A DNA stretch of 64,000 nt from Lasiosphaeris hirsuta. Taxonomy: Eukaryota > Ascomycota > Sordariomycetes > Sordariales > Lasiosphaeriaceae. The stretch spans positions 4,836,001-4,900,000 of the forward strand of contig JAUKUA010000005.1 of the NCBI GenBank assembly GCA_030549175.1, read 5' to 3'. Under the pieces are notes generated by a model. It saw nothing but the letters and a program-made list of their open reading frames with translations, was not told the origin of the DNA and did not search any database. Shown piece after piece: positions 44,010-54,987 of this stretch (its first letter is position 1; each line of letters starts with the position of its first letter). Position numbers and translations under genes: made by a program.

Positions 44010-45699
44010 GTTGTTGAGTACTGGAGAAGAGGTAGGGCTAGGATTGTCAATGGCGGCCCAAGTGTTTCCAAGCCACAATATACACACAATCCGACTTGTT
44101 CTTCGATATCACAGGTAGAATCCAACCACTTGTATATATATATATATATACCCATCTCCTCTGATCCTGAAAACTGCTTGGTATTATTCGCAACGCATCT
44201 CGGGGATGACGAATATCCACTTGGCTGAGCCCCAGCCACTCACAGTCCCGAGATTCTCCGTTCATGAGAACCAAACTAGCCAACCCGGGAAGCACGGAAG
44301 CGATTTGGCCAACCGGCACCGATTCGGCCAACTTGCATGCAGCCAATCACGATCAAAGTGCTTGATGACGGGATGCCGAAAACATGGTAATATTGGTGTG
44401 ACTTGATGCTTGAATCCTTAGTAGAAAACTATCATCATTTTCACTTCAGGTGCAACATTGACAAAGGTCGCTTGTTCTGCTGCCGAAAGTCTGGCCCAGA
44501 TCCCCCGGCTCTCAACGCTCTTGGGGGCCCGCCTGTGGGGGTGTTACGGATAGGTCTTGCATGTGTGTTAACGGGTGTTGAGGGGAAGGGGGAAACATAC
44601 TATGATAGTAAAGTAATACGACTAATAGTACTCAGAAAGAGCTGTAATTGACGACTTGGATATGTTTAGGACGATGAAGGAGGGAGTGGGGGGGACGTTA
44701 ATAAGTCAGAGCACGTATCTCTGCAACCTACCCGAGTGGCTCCATCCTCCAAATCATAGAGTACCTCAACCTTACTAATATGTAATTTCTACGGAGGACC
44801 AGTCACCTCTTCCTTCGCTTTTTCTCCTTCCCATATTTCAGCCACTGACATAATAAGAAACTAAACACTCGACTACTCGACTATTTAGTTAGCTACCGTA
44901 TACCCCTTACGTCAGGCCCAGCCGCGCTTTCGAGGCCAAAGTATATACCCGCCGCTTCATAGAGTACCTCGAGCGAGACGTAATAAGAGATCTCTACGCC
45001 TTAGCCCAATTAGTAGAAAATGATCTAAAAGGATTCTACCGAGCCCGTAACCTAATTAACAAGTGGTTATACTATGTAACCTACGGTGTAAAGCACCTGT
45101 TACTATACTTCTTAGTGACTAAAGCTTAGTAACATACTACTCTCTAGGAAGGTATCGAGTTCTTAATTCAAAGAGCCTCTATCTTGATGAACCGGGCAAA
45201 GTACCTCCGATCTTGGGTCCAAGTACTGGATCACCACGGCTGTCGTCACGGTCACGTTGATGGCGGCTTGTGTTCCGGTTACAATGATGAACTGGGGCAG
45301 TAGGCGGACTATTCAGGACGCCGAAAATGTCGCCAGAGAGTAAATATTATGATATACTCGGACCTCATTCCCTTGTGGCTTTGTGCCCCAGACTATAAAG
45401 TCGTTTAAGACTCCAGACTTGATGTCTTTGGTGGGAAGGTTCCTCAGCATACTAATTAGGCTCGACGTGTTCGATGCGATAACATGATAGAGTCACCATA
45501 GCGAGGACTAAAGATTTGGTAAAACTACCGCAAGCTAAGGTGTGTTAATGTTTGCTGTGGCAAAGGAAGTGGGCATCAACCATCAGGTACTCTTGAGCAA
45601 ATTTAATTACATCCTCCTCCATCCTTGCTACGACTTCCAAACACAATCACAGTCAAGGTGTAAGATATCCCCCCTGCAACTTGCCGGCGGCAACTGCCG
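44010..45699. other. Gene-poor AT-rich stretch
   Basis: About 1.7 kb, with 44680-45200 rich in TA dinucleotides (TAGTAA, CTACGT, TAATAA), typical of heavily mutated repeat DNA. No element can be named. A (TA)n tract at about 44133-44150 precedes the methyltransferase. Confidence 0.4.
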
Positions 45700-46200
45700 C
45701 GGCTGAGAGGGTTCTATCTGTTGCTCGCGGATGAGGAAGCGCCACACTTCAAGTTCTTTTTGTGTCCGGCCTATGACAAGACCATCATCACGACCACCGT
45801 GGTGGAGAACCTCTACCAGAGAGCCCAAGAGATAGCCGGCACCAAGGTTAGGTTGGTCTACCTCTAATTCCACTACCGCGGTCCCGAGGCAGAACACTAA
45901 GCCCAAAACTTACTCAGAAACCTCCTCGGTCAGCTCACCCGGAACCTCCCAATGACCGCCGACACCGCCAAGGTGTTCAGCTACGTGCAATCGCTATATG
46001 AAAGATATAGCCCCTCTGGCAGCCCCTCCTCGCCAACGATGAACGAGATCTCCGAGGCATTTTGTTCCGTGGCCCGCTGGCACGACCATGTTTTCGTTGT
46101 GATCAGCGCCTTAGATGAGTGTCGCAGCCTAAGCGAGCGGCAAAAATTCCTGTCCCAGATATTTTTCTGGCAGTCTGAGCTTGACTTGCGAGTCTTTTAG
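45700..46200 (+). pseudogene. Orphan NACHT-domain fragment
   Basis: One plus-strand frame reads TIITTTVVENLYQRAQEIAG, then KVRLVYL, TAA (45865-45867), FHYRGPEAEH, TAA (45898-45900), AQNLLRNLLGQLTRNLP, and after ATG 45952 continues to VARWHDHVFVVISALDECRS. This is the strand after a NACHT P-loop through Walker B, here SALDEC for the usual DALDEC. Both TAA codons could be CAA changed by one C-to-T step. The fragment stops at 46200, just before the convergent ankyrin gene. There is no N- or C-terminal domain. Confidence 0.65.
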
Positions 46201-46287
46201 GGAGGGTGGCTAGGCGTTACATTTGTGGTCTAAAGTGGGAGATACCTTGACTACGTTTGAATATTCAGAGAGTCTGGGCACTACATA

Positions 46288-47891
46288 CTAATAATACTCC
46301 TGCGCATCAAAGAAAATATCGTCTGGCTGGCAGACTTCGCTAGGATAAGAAAAGATCATGTCGTCCTTGTTTGCCGTATTGGTTTGGGGATCGAAGATAG
46401 TGGAGATACCAAAGTCAACCGACCAGTCGCCCTCTGTATCTCCATGGTTGGTCCAAGGATCAAGTCCGCCATCCCAGGTCTGGTTTGTGAGCTCGGGATC
46501 ATCATGGAGCCTCTGCCACTGCCAGCCAAGCCAGGTCTGGAGCTGACGTTGCGAGAAGCCCTCCATTATCAATCGGTCTCTTGTGTCGAAAAACTGACCA
46601 GAATTCCAGTTCCTCAGCCTGAGTTCAGATACGAGAGCGTAAAATGCAAACACGCCTCCCTGAGTCGGCTGCTGTTGCCCGGGCAGCCACGGGCACAAAA
46701 GCCTCCGCTCAAACCAGCGCAAGGCCGTATGTCCAAAGGCGTATGGCGTGTCAGGGTCTATACCCTGGAACTCCAACTCCCGGAGGCAATTCAGAAAATC
46801 GCAATCCCAAAATATGGCGGCGTAGTCGAGTACCGTCATTCCATCCCCGGCAATTGTATCCAGCCGTGCCCCGAGTTTTCGGAGATGCCGCACCGCCGGC
46901 ACGTTGCCGGCGGCCGCCGCATACATCAAGGGCGTCATGCCGTCATAGTCTGCCAACTCGCAGTCAGCACCCGCCCGGACGAGTTCGGCCATGATTTCGC
47001 CCGAACAGTCGTTTGGCTCCATGTCGGCGGGGTCTGGACATTCCAGCCCGAACGCCTCATACGCGTCACTTTTGATCCCAGCCATTTGCATCCTCGAGTT
47101 GTGGTCGACACCGGTGGCGGATAGCCCGTAAATCGTCTCGATGTGAGTACCGTAGCTCGTTGTTGCGGTGAGGTGGAGGGCTGTCGCTCCCATGACGGAC
47201 TGGGCGTTCGGGTTTGCACCGGCTGTCAGGAGGGTCTTTACAGAGTCCATCTTTTTTATGCCGCAGTGCAGAGGAGTATACGCTCGGAAGTCTCGGGCAT
47301 GGATGTCGGCCCCGTTCTCCAGCAGTAGCAGAATGATTTGAGGGAATCCTTCATAGGCTGCAAAGTGCAGTGGCGTCTTTTGGTGACGTCCGGTCGCCCT
47401 CAAATCGACAAATGCCCCGTTCTGAATGAGGGTCGCGACCTTGGCAATCTCCCCCCACTCTGTTGCCCAGTGTAAAGCAGAAAGTCCCAACTCATCCACC
47501 GTGTTGATAATAGCTGGGCTGGCTAGCAGAGCATTCTCAACCGAGATACTGATCTTCTCAAGTGCGGAGACCGGCGCCTTGTTTGTTGGACTCTGGTTCT
47601 TTTCCTCATCCCCGGCAATCCGGTGAAGCAGTTTGACAACGTCCGCGCCAAGGTCTTTATCAAAGTAAAGCTGTTTTTGCGCAACCACTTTTGCGGATCT
47701 AATAACTCGTATCAGCACGCCACATCCTTATCAGCCGTCCATTCAGCAAGATAAAATTGCACTCACCCGCCACTCAAGTCTACAAATGTCGTGCTAAATC
47801 CCATTTCGAGTAAAAATGCTACTACACCGTAACGACGGTAGCGCAGAATATGCTGAGCCAGAGCGTGAGTCACTTTAGTCCTTACCCTTAT

Positions 47892-47973
<82 letters not shown>

Positions 47974-49203
47974 AAGAGAGAGAAAGAGAGAGAGATCGAG
48001 CAGATTCAAAGTACTTACGCTGAGAAATCCTTCACCAGTTGCCTCAATATCAGTGGGAAGGAAGTCTTTGCTCACAATCTTCTGCCTCAGCCAAGCAAGA
48101 TCACCATACATGACAGCCCTCCAAAGACCTGGCGGGCTGGTTACCCTCGGCACCACCAGATGTAGCCAAGCACCCATGTTGGTCAAGGAATCCCAACCTG
48201 CCGAAACCGATACGGCACGGCCAAGGAGCCATGTGGGGAAAACGTAGCTTATGGTCATCGAACGTCTGCCCCCCGTCTTGCATGTTCTGACATCACAATG
48301 CCGCGGACCAAAGACTACGGCCCCATTGTATCGCAGTATAAGCGATCCGATCAGAGGTTTAGCCCACGATGGAGAAGCCACGGTGGATGTCCGGTGGCAT
48401 TGGCACTTGCAGTGCCTACTATCGCATGTCTCGCAAAGGGAGCCTTGAATATGAACCACTGAACTCCCCGGGCCAGTTGCAAGGGGGGTCGTGGAAGGGT
48501 GTCTCAGCTGACCCGGGACCATCGCGGATAGCTGGGCTTCGAGAGCATTGAGGCGTATGTTGATGCCTGCCGACATAGACTGGACGAAAGAATGTTGATT
48601 TCGCGAAGCAGCACGAAGTTCCCCACAGGATGTCTCAACAATATCCCGTATTTCCATGGCAAGGATGCCCTGTTGGAGCCTATTGGTATTCACCAGATCT
48701 GTTTCAGTTTCAATCCAGTGAAAAAGGAATCACCTGATATAAATAGCGACTTATCCGTACCTCTGAGTGAATCCGAGCAAAGTAAGACAAGCCAACAAGT
48801 TTTCGCGACAACGCTTTGCACGGTCTCTCAAGCTGAGAACCTTACCGCGTGAAAACTGCCAACTGATTCTCGAGATCCTTTGCTTTGTCTTCCGCTTAGG
48901 TGGGATCGGGTCTTGAATGACTAGCTTTGACATGGCTTCGTCCATCTCTTGCACAATCGTCTTGAGCTCGCAATGAAGGGCGTGAAGGCGAACGAGTGCC
49001 TCAGAGGACCCAAGTAGCTGTGGCTCGGTTATGCTGCTGACAACCGATTCAAGCTGGCCGAGCCACGCTTGGAGGGTGGAAAGCTCATTGAGCATGTCGC
49101 AGAATTCAGCTGAGGCATTGGCGAGGCCTCGTAACGTCTTGATCCCTATGGCAAGGGCCTGGGAAATGCTGACAACCGACGCAATTACCGATAGCGGATC
49201 CAT
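46288..49203 (-). CDS. PigL_N-type N-terminal domain plus ankyrin-repeat protein
   Basis: Minus strand, exons 49203-48761, 48679-48019, 47852-47767 and 47698-46288, giving 866 residues. The N-terminus MDPLSVIASVVSISQALAIG, with LRGLANASAEFCDMLNELS, is the fungal STAND N-terminal domain known from azaphilone cluster protein L. A linker with CETCDSRHCKCQC follows. Ankyrin repeats start at about 455 (LGLSALHWATEWGEIAKVAT, TPLHFAAYEGFPQIILLLLE, TPLHCGIKK) and recur at 640-690 (MTPLMYAAAAGNVPAVRHL). The C-terminal 150 residues are acidic and W-rich. There is no NACHT or NB-ARC between the two ends, although this N-domain usually precedes one. Intron 2 contains a 100-bp GA tract (CU in the transcript). 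Splice choices were fixed by phase and avoid stops. Confidence 0.8.
47892..47994 (+). repeat. (GA)n microsatellite in intron 2 of the ankyrin gene
   Basis: About 100 bp of GA with occasional GGA and AAAG breaks. In the transcript it is a CU-rich tract starting about 24 nt downstream of the GTAAGT donor. Confidence 0.95.
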
Positions 49204-49728
49204 ATTGTGATTATGAGTTGATTGCTAAATTTCCCAAGACTCAGCAATGGAGGTCGAGGCGAGAGAGAGTGGGGTTGTGTTACATCGGGCTGGAAGGGAG
49301 AGAGAGGGTGATTGAACTGTGGCGGTGTGGATGTAAACGAAGCCAAAATGCGCCCTCGATGCAGCCCGAGGCATAATTCTGCACGAGCTGCATGTAGGCA
49401 GACACTTCTGCGGCATCATGGTTGAGTACCGGTAACACCCTTTCGATTCAGAATCAGCCTACTAAGGGTGCCACTACACAACTGGGAGCGTGCGCGTTAT
49501 GCTTCTGACCACGGTGTTTTGGCCCATCAGCCTCAGATCGTGGTAACTTTTTTTTTTCTTTTTTCTTTTTTCTTCAGAAGAGACAATGTCTCGGGGCGAT
49601 TTAACCCATGTTAGGTACCTAGAGTTGCTATCTTTTCCAGGATAAAGGTGATTGAGGCGCTCCTCAGACACGAGGGCACTCTGGTCACCGTGTACTTCGC
49701 CGGGCACTTGGCTGGGCAGCACGACCTC
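49204..49728. other. Short intergenic; no gene seen
   Basis: Promoter side of the ankyrin gene (GA-rich patch at 49260-49310) and 3' flank of the DUF1993 gene. A T/C tract lies at 49550-49574. Confidence 0.45.
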
Positions 49729-50333
49729 TTAGAGAGCAACTCCCAAGAACCCAGCAATCCAGTCCTTCTTTCCAATGGGCACTCCCTTGGACCGCAGGAT
49801 CGAATAGGCGGTGGCGGTGTGGAAGTAAAAGTTGGGAATGCCATGGCCGAGCGCCGACTGCCTCGACGACAACTTGAACGGCTGGCCAGCAAGCGGCCTG
49901 TACGACATTAGCCCAAACTCCTCACACTCTCAAGGGGGCAAAGCAAGCACAAAAAAAAAATAAAAAAATCTCACAACTCCACCTCCTCCTCAGCGCGCGC
50001 ATCAATAGCGGCCGCATCCGCACCCTTGAGCACCTCGAGCGCCCTGGCGATGCGAGCATGCAAGTCGGCAAAGGTCTTCTCGTCGTCGGCCCATGCGACA
50101 TCGGCGGCGCCCGTCAGCCGCGCAATGTTCTTGCGCACCGTGGCCGTCGCGTTCTGCACCTGGAAGGTCAGCGGCAGCTGGTCGGCGACGAGGCGCGCCT
50201 GTAGGTACTCGGCATCGGCGTCGAGGCCGTTGGCGGCCGCATGCGCCTCGGCCACGCGCAACACGTGCGAGAGGGTCGCGAGGCCGTTGGTGAAGGTCGA
50301 GATGACGTGTTCTGAGAGGGTGATGGTGGCCAT
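49729..50333 (-). CDS. DUF1993 family protein, 175 residues
   Basis: Minus strand, exons 50333-49975 and 49897-49729, giving 175 residues. The start MATITLSEHVISTFTNGLAT and the core LQARLVADQLPLTFQVQNAT match the family, which usually has a helical DinB-like bundle. It ends PNFYFHTATAYSILRSKGVP and a short G-rich tail, as other members do. The acceptor at 49898-49899 was chosen because it alone joins EEEVEL to PLAGQPFKL in frame. The function of DUF1993 is unknown; related DinB-like folds bind metals through histidines, and the FYFH histidine fits that. The gene is likely intact. Confidence 0.88.
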
Positions 50334-51115
50334 TTTTGAGGTTGGGTGGGAGGTGGTGAGGGGTGTGATAGTGGTGGTGGTGGTAGTAGTAGTAGTGGTG
50401 GTGGTGGTGATGATGAAAATGTCTTGATGTGAGGGGAATGAGGGGGTGGTAAATATGTGGGTGAGGGGAATGAGGGGGTGGTAAATAAGTGGGAGAGTAG
50501 GATATCGGGTTGAGGTTCAAGTTTAGCCTGTTTTTTTTACATGACTGTGACACGGTAATAGGAGGGAGAAGACGTTCTGGTTTATATAACTCTAGAGCCT
50601 CATCTCTTTTGGTTATGATGCAATGCGCAGATTCTCTCCTCCCCTTTCTTGCTCGGATTGCGTGCTTGGGAGAACGCCATTCTGAAGTGAAGTACGTACT
50701 GCAACTACGGGAACAAAACGCCCTCACAGCTTCAACACGGCGGCTGACAAAAGTCATGACACGAAGAAACGACAGCACGCAATTAGCAAATACCCACCTA
50801 TTGGGACCTGCAGATGCTTCCGAAGACGGGGGAAGAAAAGGGGGGGAAGAGTTTGGAGCTCTGCTCCTTGGGATGTCTCTCGGCTTGTCAGCGCTCTGGG
50901 TGCTTATCGCCGCCCCGGATCGGGGTTTGCGGGGTCCAAGTCCCTTCTTGTTGTCGCGAGATGCCGAGCCGGAATGTCGCCATCACCTCGCCGCACTCAC
51001 ACTAACATCCATGTCTTGGGGGAGCAAAATGGGGGGAGCAAAATGGTGGAATCGGATTCTGGTGTATTAATTCTGATATTTACATGATTCTAGTATGTAG
51101 GTTACTGCAGCTCAT
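50334..51115. other. Intergenic; no gene seen
   Basis: The first 80 bp are a GGT/AGT trinucleotide-rich purine tract (50370-50420), with a duplicated TGAGGGGAATGAGGGGGTGG at about 50431 and 50463. The remainder has no recognisable coding content. Confidence 0.45.
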
Positions 51116-53199
51116 CTACGCGGGGATGCTCGGCGCCAACGACTTGTAAAACGCGCACCTGTCCCCACGGCCGCCCTCCCAGGCATTCGCATTGGCGACG
51201 ACCGAAATGGCATTCCTCAGCCCCGGCTGCGCAAACTGCGTGACAGAAACACCCCATTGCGTGACGAGCTGGTACGGCGTGCCGCCCGTCTGGTTGAGGT
51301 TAACCAGACTGGGCTGAGCCTCGCTCCACGCGGGCCACGCCGACGCCGCATTCGCAGCACTGACGTTGGCCGCACTCGCGCCGTTAGCGACGGCATTGCT
51401 GATGGACGGATTCCCCGTCGTGATGAAATTGCCCCACGCGCGACGGAAGGCCAGCGCAAAGTCGCTCCCGAGATTGGCACCCGCCGGGCCAATGTAGGCC
51501 GCCACATCGGCGCCGTGGAAGGCAAAGGGCACCGAGTACTGGTAGTGGTACGCCGCGTTGGGGCCGCCCCGCGAGTAGGCCGCCGCCATCCAGTACGACG
51601 GGCAGACAAAGGTGGCCTCAGCGTAGATGTTGTTGCCGCGCTGCTGCTGGCCGTTGGCGTCCTGCGACACGTTGACGGCGTTGGTGTAGCCGGCGCCGAT
51701 TCCGTCCGTCTCGAAGAGAGGGCCCGGCGAGGTTGCGGCAGCGTTAGGATTAGCCGCGAAGATGGAGCTGATCTGCGCCGAGGAGAGGTTCGGAAACTCG
51801 AGCTGCAGCCAGCCGGTGAGGTCGCTCTCTGTTACGATGGTCGGGGGGGCGAATAGGGGTCCCTCGTTGGCGCTGTGTCCGACGAGTAGCTTCCTACCGT
51901 TGACGCGCTTGGCGCCGAGCTGTAGGCTCGCGCGGTCCGTGATGTAGACCTCGTCTGTGACGGGCCAGAATGCCCTGGCTTTTTGTCAGCTGCCAAACAA
52001 CCGACCGCGGGCCCGTGGAGGGGGTTCTCACCAGTAGCCATATGTCGCCTGCTGGGTAACGTCAAAGTTGGCCTGCTGGAGCGTATCCGAGTCCTTGCTC
52101 TCGAGACAAGCAAAGACATCGCCGCTGCTGGGGCAGCCCGCAGCCTGCGAGAAAGCCTAGTACTTGCTCGTGGGGACGGCATCGCCGTAGCCGTACTGGA
52201 AGGGAAGGTAGGGCGAGGCGGCAATCGACTTGTCAAAGAGAAGGGTGCCCAGCTGTCCGTCAGCGGCGATGCCGTGGTACATGACAGAGCTTGCGCCGGC
52301 CGATTCGCCCGAGATAGTCACAGTCAACGGATCGCCGCCGAATTTGCAAATGAACTGCTTCACCCACGACAGTGCAAAGGCTTGATCCAGGATGCCGGCG
52401 TTGACCACACCCCTTTTCTTGACTTCAGAGGATGCGAGGAAACCAAAAGCACCAAGCTGTGTTTCCGAGTCAGTTTCTATTTCGAGCCCCACGGGAAAGA
52501 AAGAAAGAAAAAGTGGGTTGGCCTACGCGATACTGGATCGACACAACAATGAAGCCCTTGTTGTTAGCATTGATGATCTCGGTCATGTCCTGGGAGGCAT
52601 CGCCCAAGCCGTAGCCACCTCCGTGGATCCAAACAAGGACCGGGAGACCCTGGGCGCTTGCCGGGGCGAAGACGTTCAGAAAGAGGCAGTCCTCGTTACC
52701 AGGAATGAAGGGAACACCGGGGACTGAGGGATAGGCCTGTGGGCAGATGGGACCCGCCACCACGGCCGACGTAATGGGCGCATTATTTTGCGAAGCCGGC
52801 AGCCGAGGGGCCTTCCATCGAAGGCTTCCTGTCGGGGCAGCGGCATAGCGGATGCTGCATTTATCGTTAGCAACTCAAAAGCCGGTTTAAAGGTGGCCGG
52901 GGGTGTCCGTACCCCTTCCAGGAGTTGACGCCGCTTGCCGAGTCGGCGGCACCTTGGTACTTGGCGTGACCACGACAGTTTCCGGCGATAATAGCCGTGT
53001 CCAGCGGTAGCCAGGGTGGATTTGACCCGCTCGGTCGGGTTCTGAACAGCGCTCTTCCACGGCTGCCAAGACTCGGACTGCAACTCGACTGAAGACGACC
53101 TGGTACGTAGACTAGCAAGGACGTGAGCAGAGCAACCGCTTGCGCCCATTGCAGTGCGGAGGCTTGGTTGCGGCTCTTGTCGAAAATGGATCAGGTCAT
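51116..53199 (-). pseudogene. Type-B carboxylesterase/lipase with premature stop
   Basis: Minus-strand blocks 53199-52913, 52854-52527, 52456-52032 and 51974-51116 splice cleanly and follow the alpha/beta-hydrolase carboxylesterase fold. They include SWKG/IRYAAAPTGSLRW, EDCLFLNVFAP, WIHGGGYGLG (oxyanion loop), the nucleophile elbow GESAGAS, and a C-terminal GNFITTGNPSI region. A TAG at 52159-52157 falls between TSKY and AFSQAAGC. The best upstream ATG (53199) is followed two codons later by TGA (53193-53191), after which the frame runs into a signal-peptide-like VALLTSLLVYV. Both stops fit single transitions (CAG, CGA). The family hydrolyses carboxylic esters, usually as secreted enzymes. As it stands, only fragments could be made. 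Confidence 0.78.
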
Positions 53200-54170
53200 G
53201 GAAGGATTGTAGTAGCATGTTTTTGGGAGCAATGTGGTGTGCAGAATGGCATGCAATCCCGGGTAAAAAGCCTGCCATTCGCCAATCGTAACTGCTCCCG
53301 ATTTCCCAAGTTGGGGGGCCGCTGGGCCCGAATTCCAAGTGTACCGTCCATTCATTGGAATTGGAAGGAGTACATACTGCCGAAAGAAAAAAAAGTTGAT
53401 CGATTGGAAATTTCGTTTGTTTTTGCCCCCTCCCTCTTTTCGCAAACTAGAGAAGGGCCCCCATCCGAGATGCAGATTTCGAGAGCCATGACTGACATAA
53501 ATGGGGCACGCGCCGCTACAGCGCACGACGTGAAGCTAGGTACCTCACGTCACCTGAGGTCCAGGTAGTCGTCACCTAGCCGGCAGGTAGCGGCAAAGAA
53601 GCGACCGTGCACCTCTAACCCCCTCTCCCCTGATCAAAACAGGTTCGATCCATCGCCAAGAACATGTCGAATTGGGCAGATGATTGCTGATTCCCATGAC
53701 TAGCAGCGAGCTAGATGCCGTATCCAACTGCTGAGCGTGCCGCTTTGCAGTTCTCCATCCTACAAGAGTTCGGACCCCCTCGACGACTCCCCAGAGCGAC
53801 CGGGGCCGACACAATGTCAAAACTTTAGCCTCTTCCTTCAGCAGGGCTAATAACAGGGCTGGCTGCGCCAGTGCCTCGCTTTGACCGCCCACATCCCGCT
53901 GGAGGCACTGCAAGGAACATGTAGCATCGAATGTTGCCCAGGCTATTTGGGCCAAATCTCCAAGGACTTGCAGCCTACACAATTACACAGTGGAACGCTG
54001 TTCGGCTGAACCATGGCAACATCCTCGGCGACAACACCGGCCCTGCTACCGAATGCCTTGGAGCACAGGTCCACAGCCGTGGGCAAAACATGTCTACGTG
54101 ATGGACCAAGAGAATATACCACTCCATTTGAGAGTTAACCGCCCAACATTCATTCCCTTGATCCCTAGGA
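53200..54170. other. Intergenic; no gene seen
   Basis: No recognisable gene. AGGTACC/TCACCT-type words near 53540-53590 form short inverted repeats only. Confidence 0.4.
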
Positions 54171-54445
54171 AATACTGACGCCTTTGTCTTCGGGGTGCAG
54201 GACTTCTACTTTTCCATTGTCTTCTACTTTTCCATTGTCTTCTACTATGTCTCGTTGCTCGCCATCAAGCTGGCACTTCTCTTCCAGTACTACCGCGTTC
54301 TGGCAATTCAGCGGATGCGCATTCTCTACATGGTTGCCACTGTTGTTGTCCCAGTTCTCGGTTGTCACATTCAACTGCTGGCCTATCCACCGCTTCTGGG
54401 AACCGACCGCTACGGGCACCTGCATCCCCAACAGCCAGGTTCGTG
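54171..54445 (+). pseudogene. Fungal rhodopsin-like/PTH11-type membrane protein fragment
   Basis: FYYVSLLAIKLALLFQYYRV and LAIQRMRILYMVATVV match two helices of the fungal rhodopsin-like membrane family. The typical continuation FWEPTATGTCIPNSQ is present but one frame over, so there is a frameshift near 54350. An 18-bp unit (TTCTACTTTTCCATTGTC) is duplicated at about 54204-54239 and adds six residues to the first helix. Neither end of the protein is present. Confidence 0.6.
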
Positions 54446-54987
54446 GCACAAATTAGTAACCATTGACACCCCAACAACGGACTCGCAAATCGGAATGGAG
54501 GTGTATTTACTCCTTTAGTTGTGGCCACTGTGACCGGAACTCCGGCGAACCACAACGGGGAATGACAAACGATAGTCCGATTGAGAAGGCGAGGAAACCT
54601 CTTCTCACCTTGTCCACCAAGATGCTTGGCGCCGATTATTCGAGGGTTGAGTATGTAGTTGTACCGTTACAGCGAGCCTACTAATGCCATATAGGTCTAG
54701 ACCCAATATTTGCCACATCGAGTGTGGCAGCTGAAAGATGTGGCTGCCAATCGACCACTCCAAGGACAGCTGGGCGCCATCGTCCAGGGTCTCAGCGATC
54801 GAGATGACGGATCAGGAAAGTCATGTTCAATAAAAGCCGTCGCAACCCCTCCAACTTCTTTTTGGGATTGCCCAACACCCCCTCTTTACTGTGTCGCGAA
54901 TGGTGCGGATTCCGTCCTCTTCCAAGGTTTTCTGCTTGTTCGCTGCGTCTTCGCCCTCGCTTTACACTTGCGCTCAACACAACAAAA
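54446..54987. other. Promoter side of the WW-domain gene; no gene seen
   Basis: Short frames only. The bases before 54988 (AACAAAAATGAATGG) are a good fungal start context. Confidence 0.45.
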
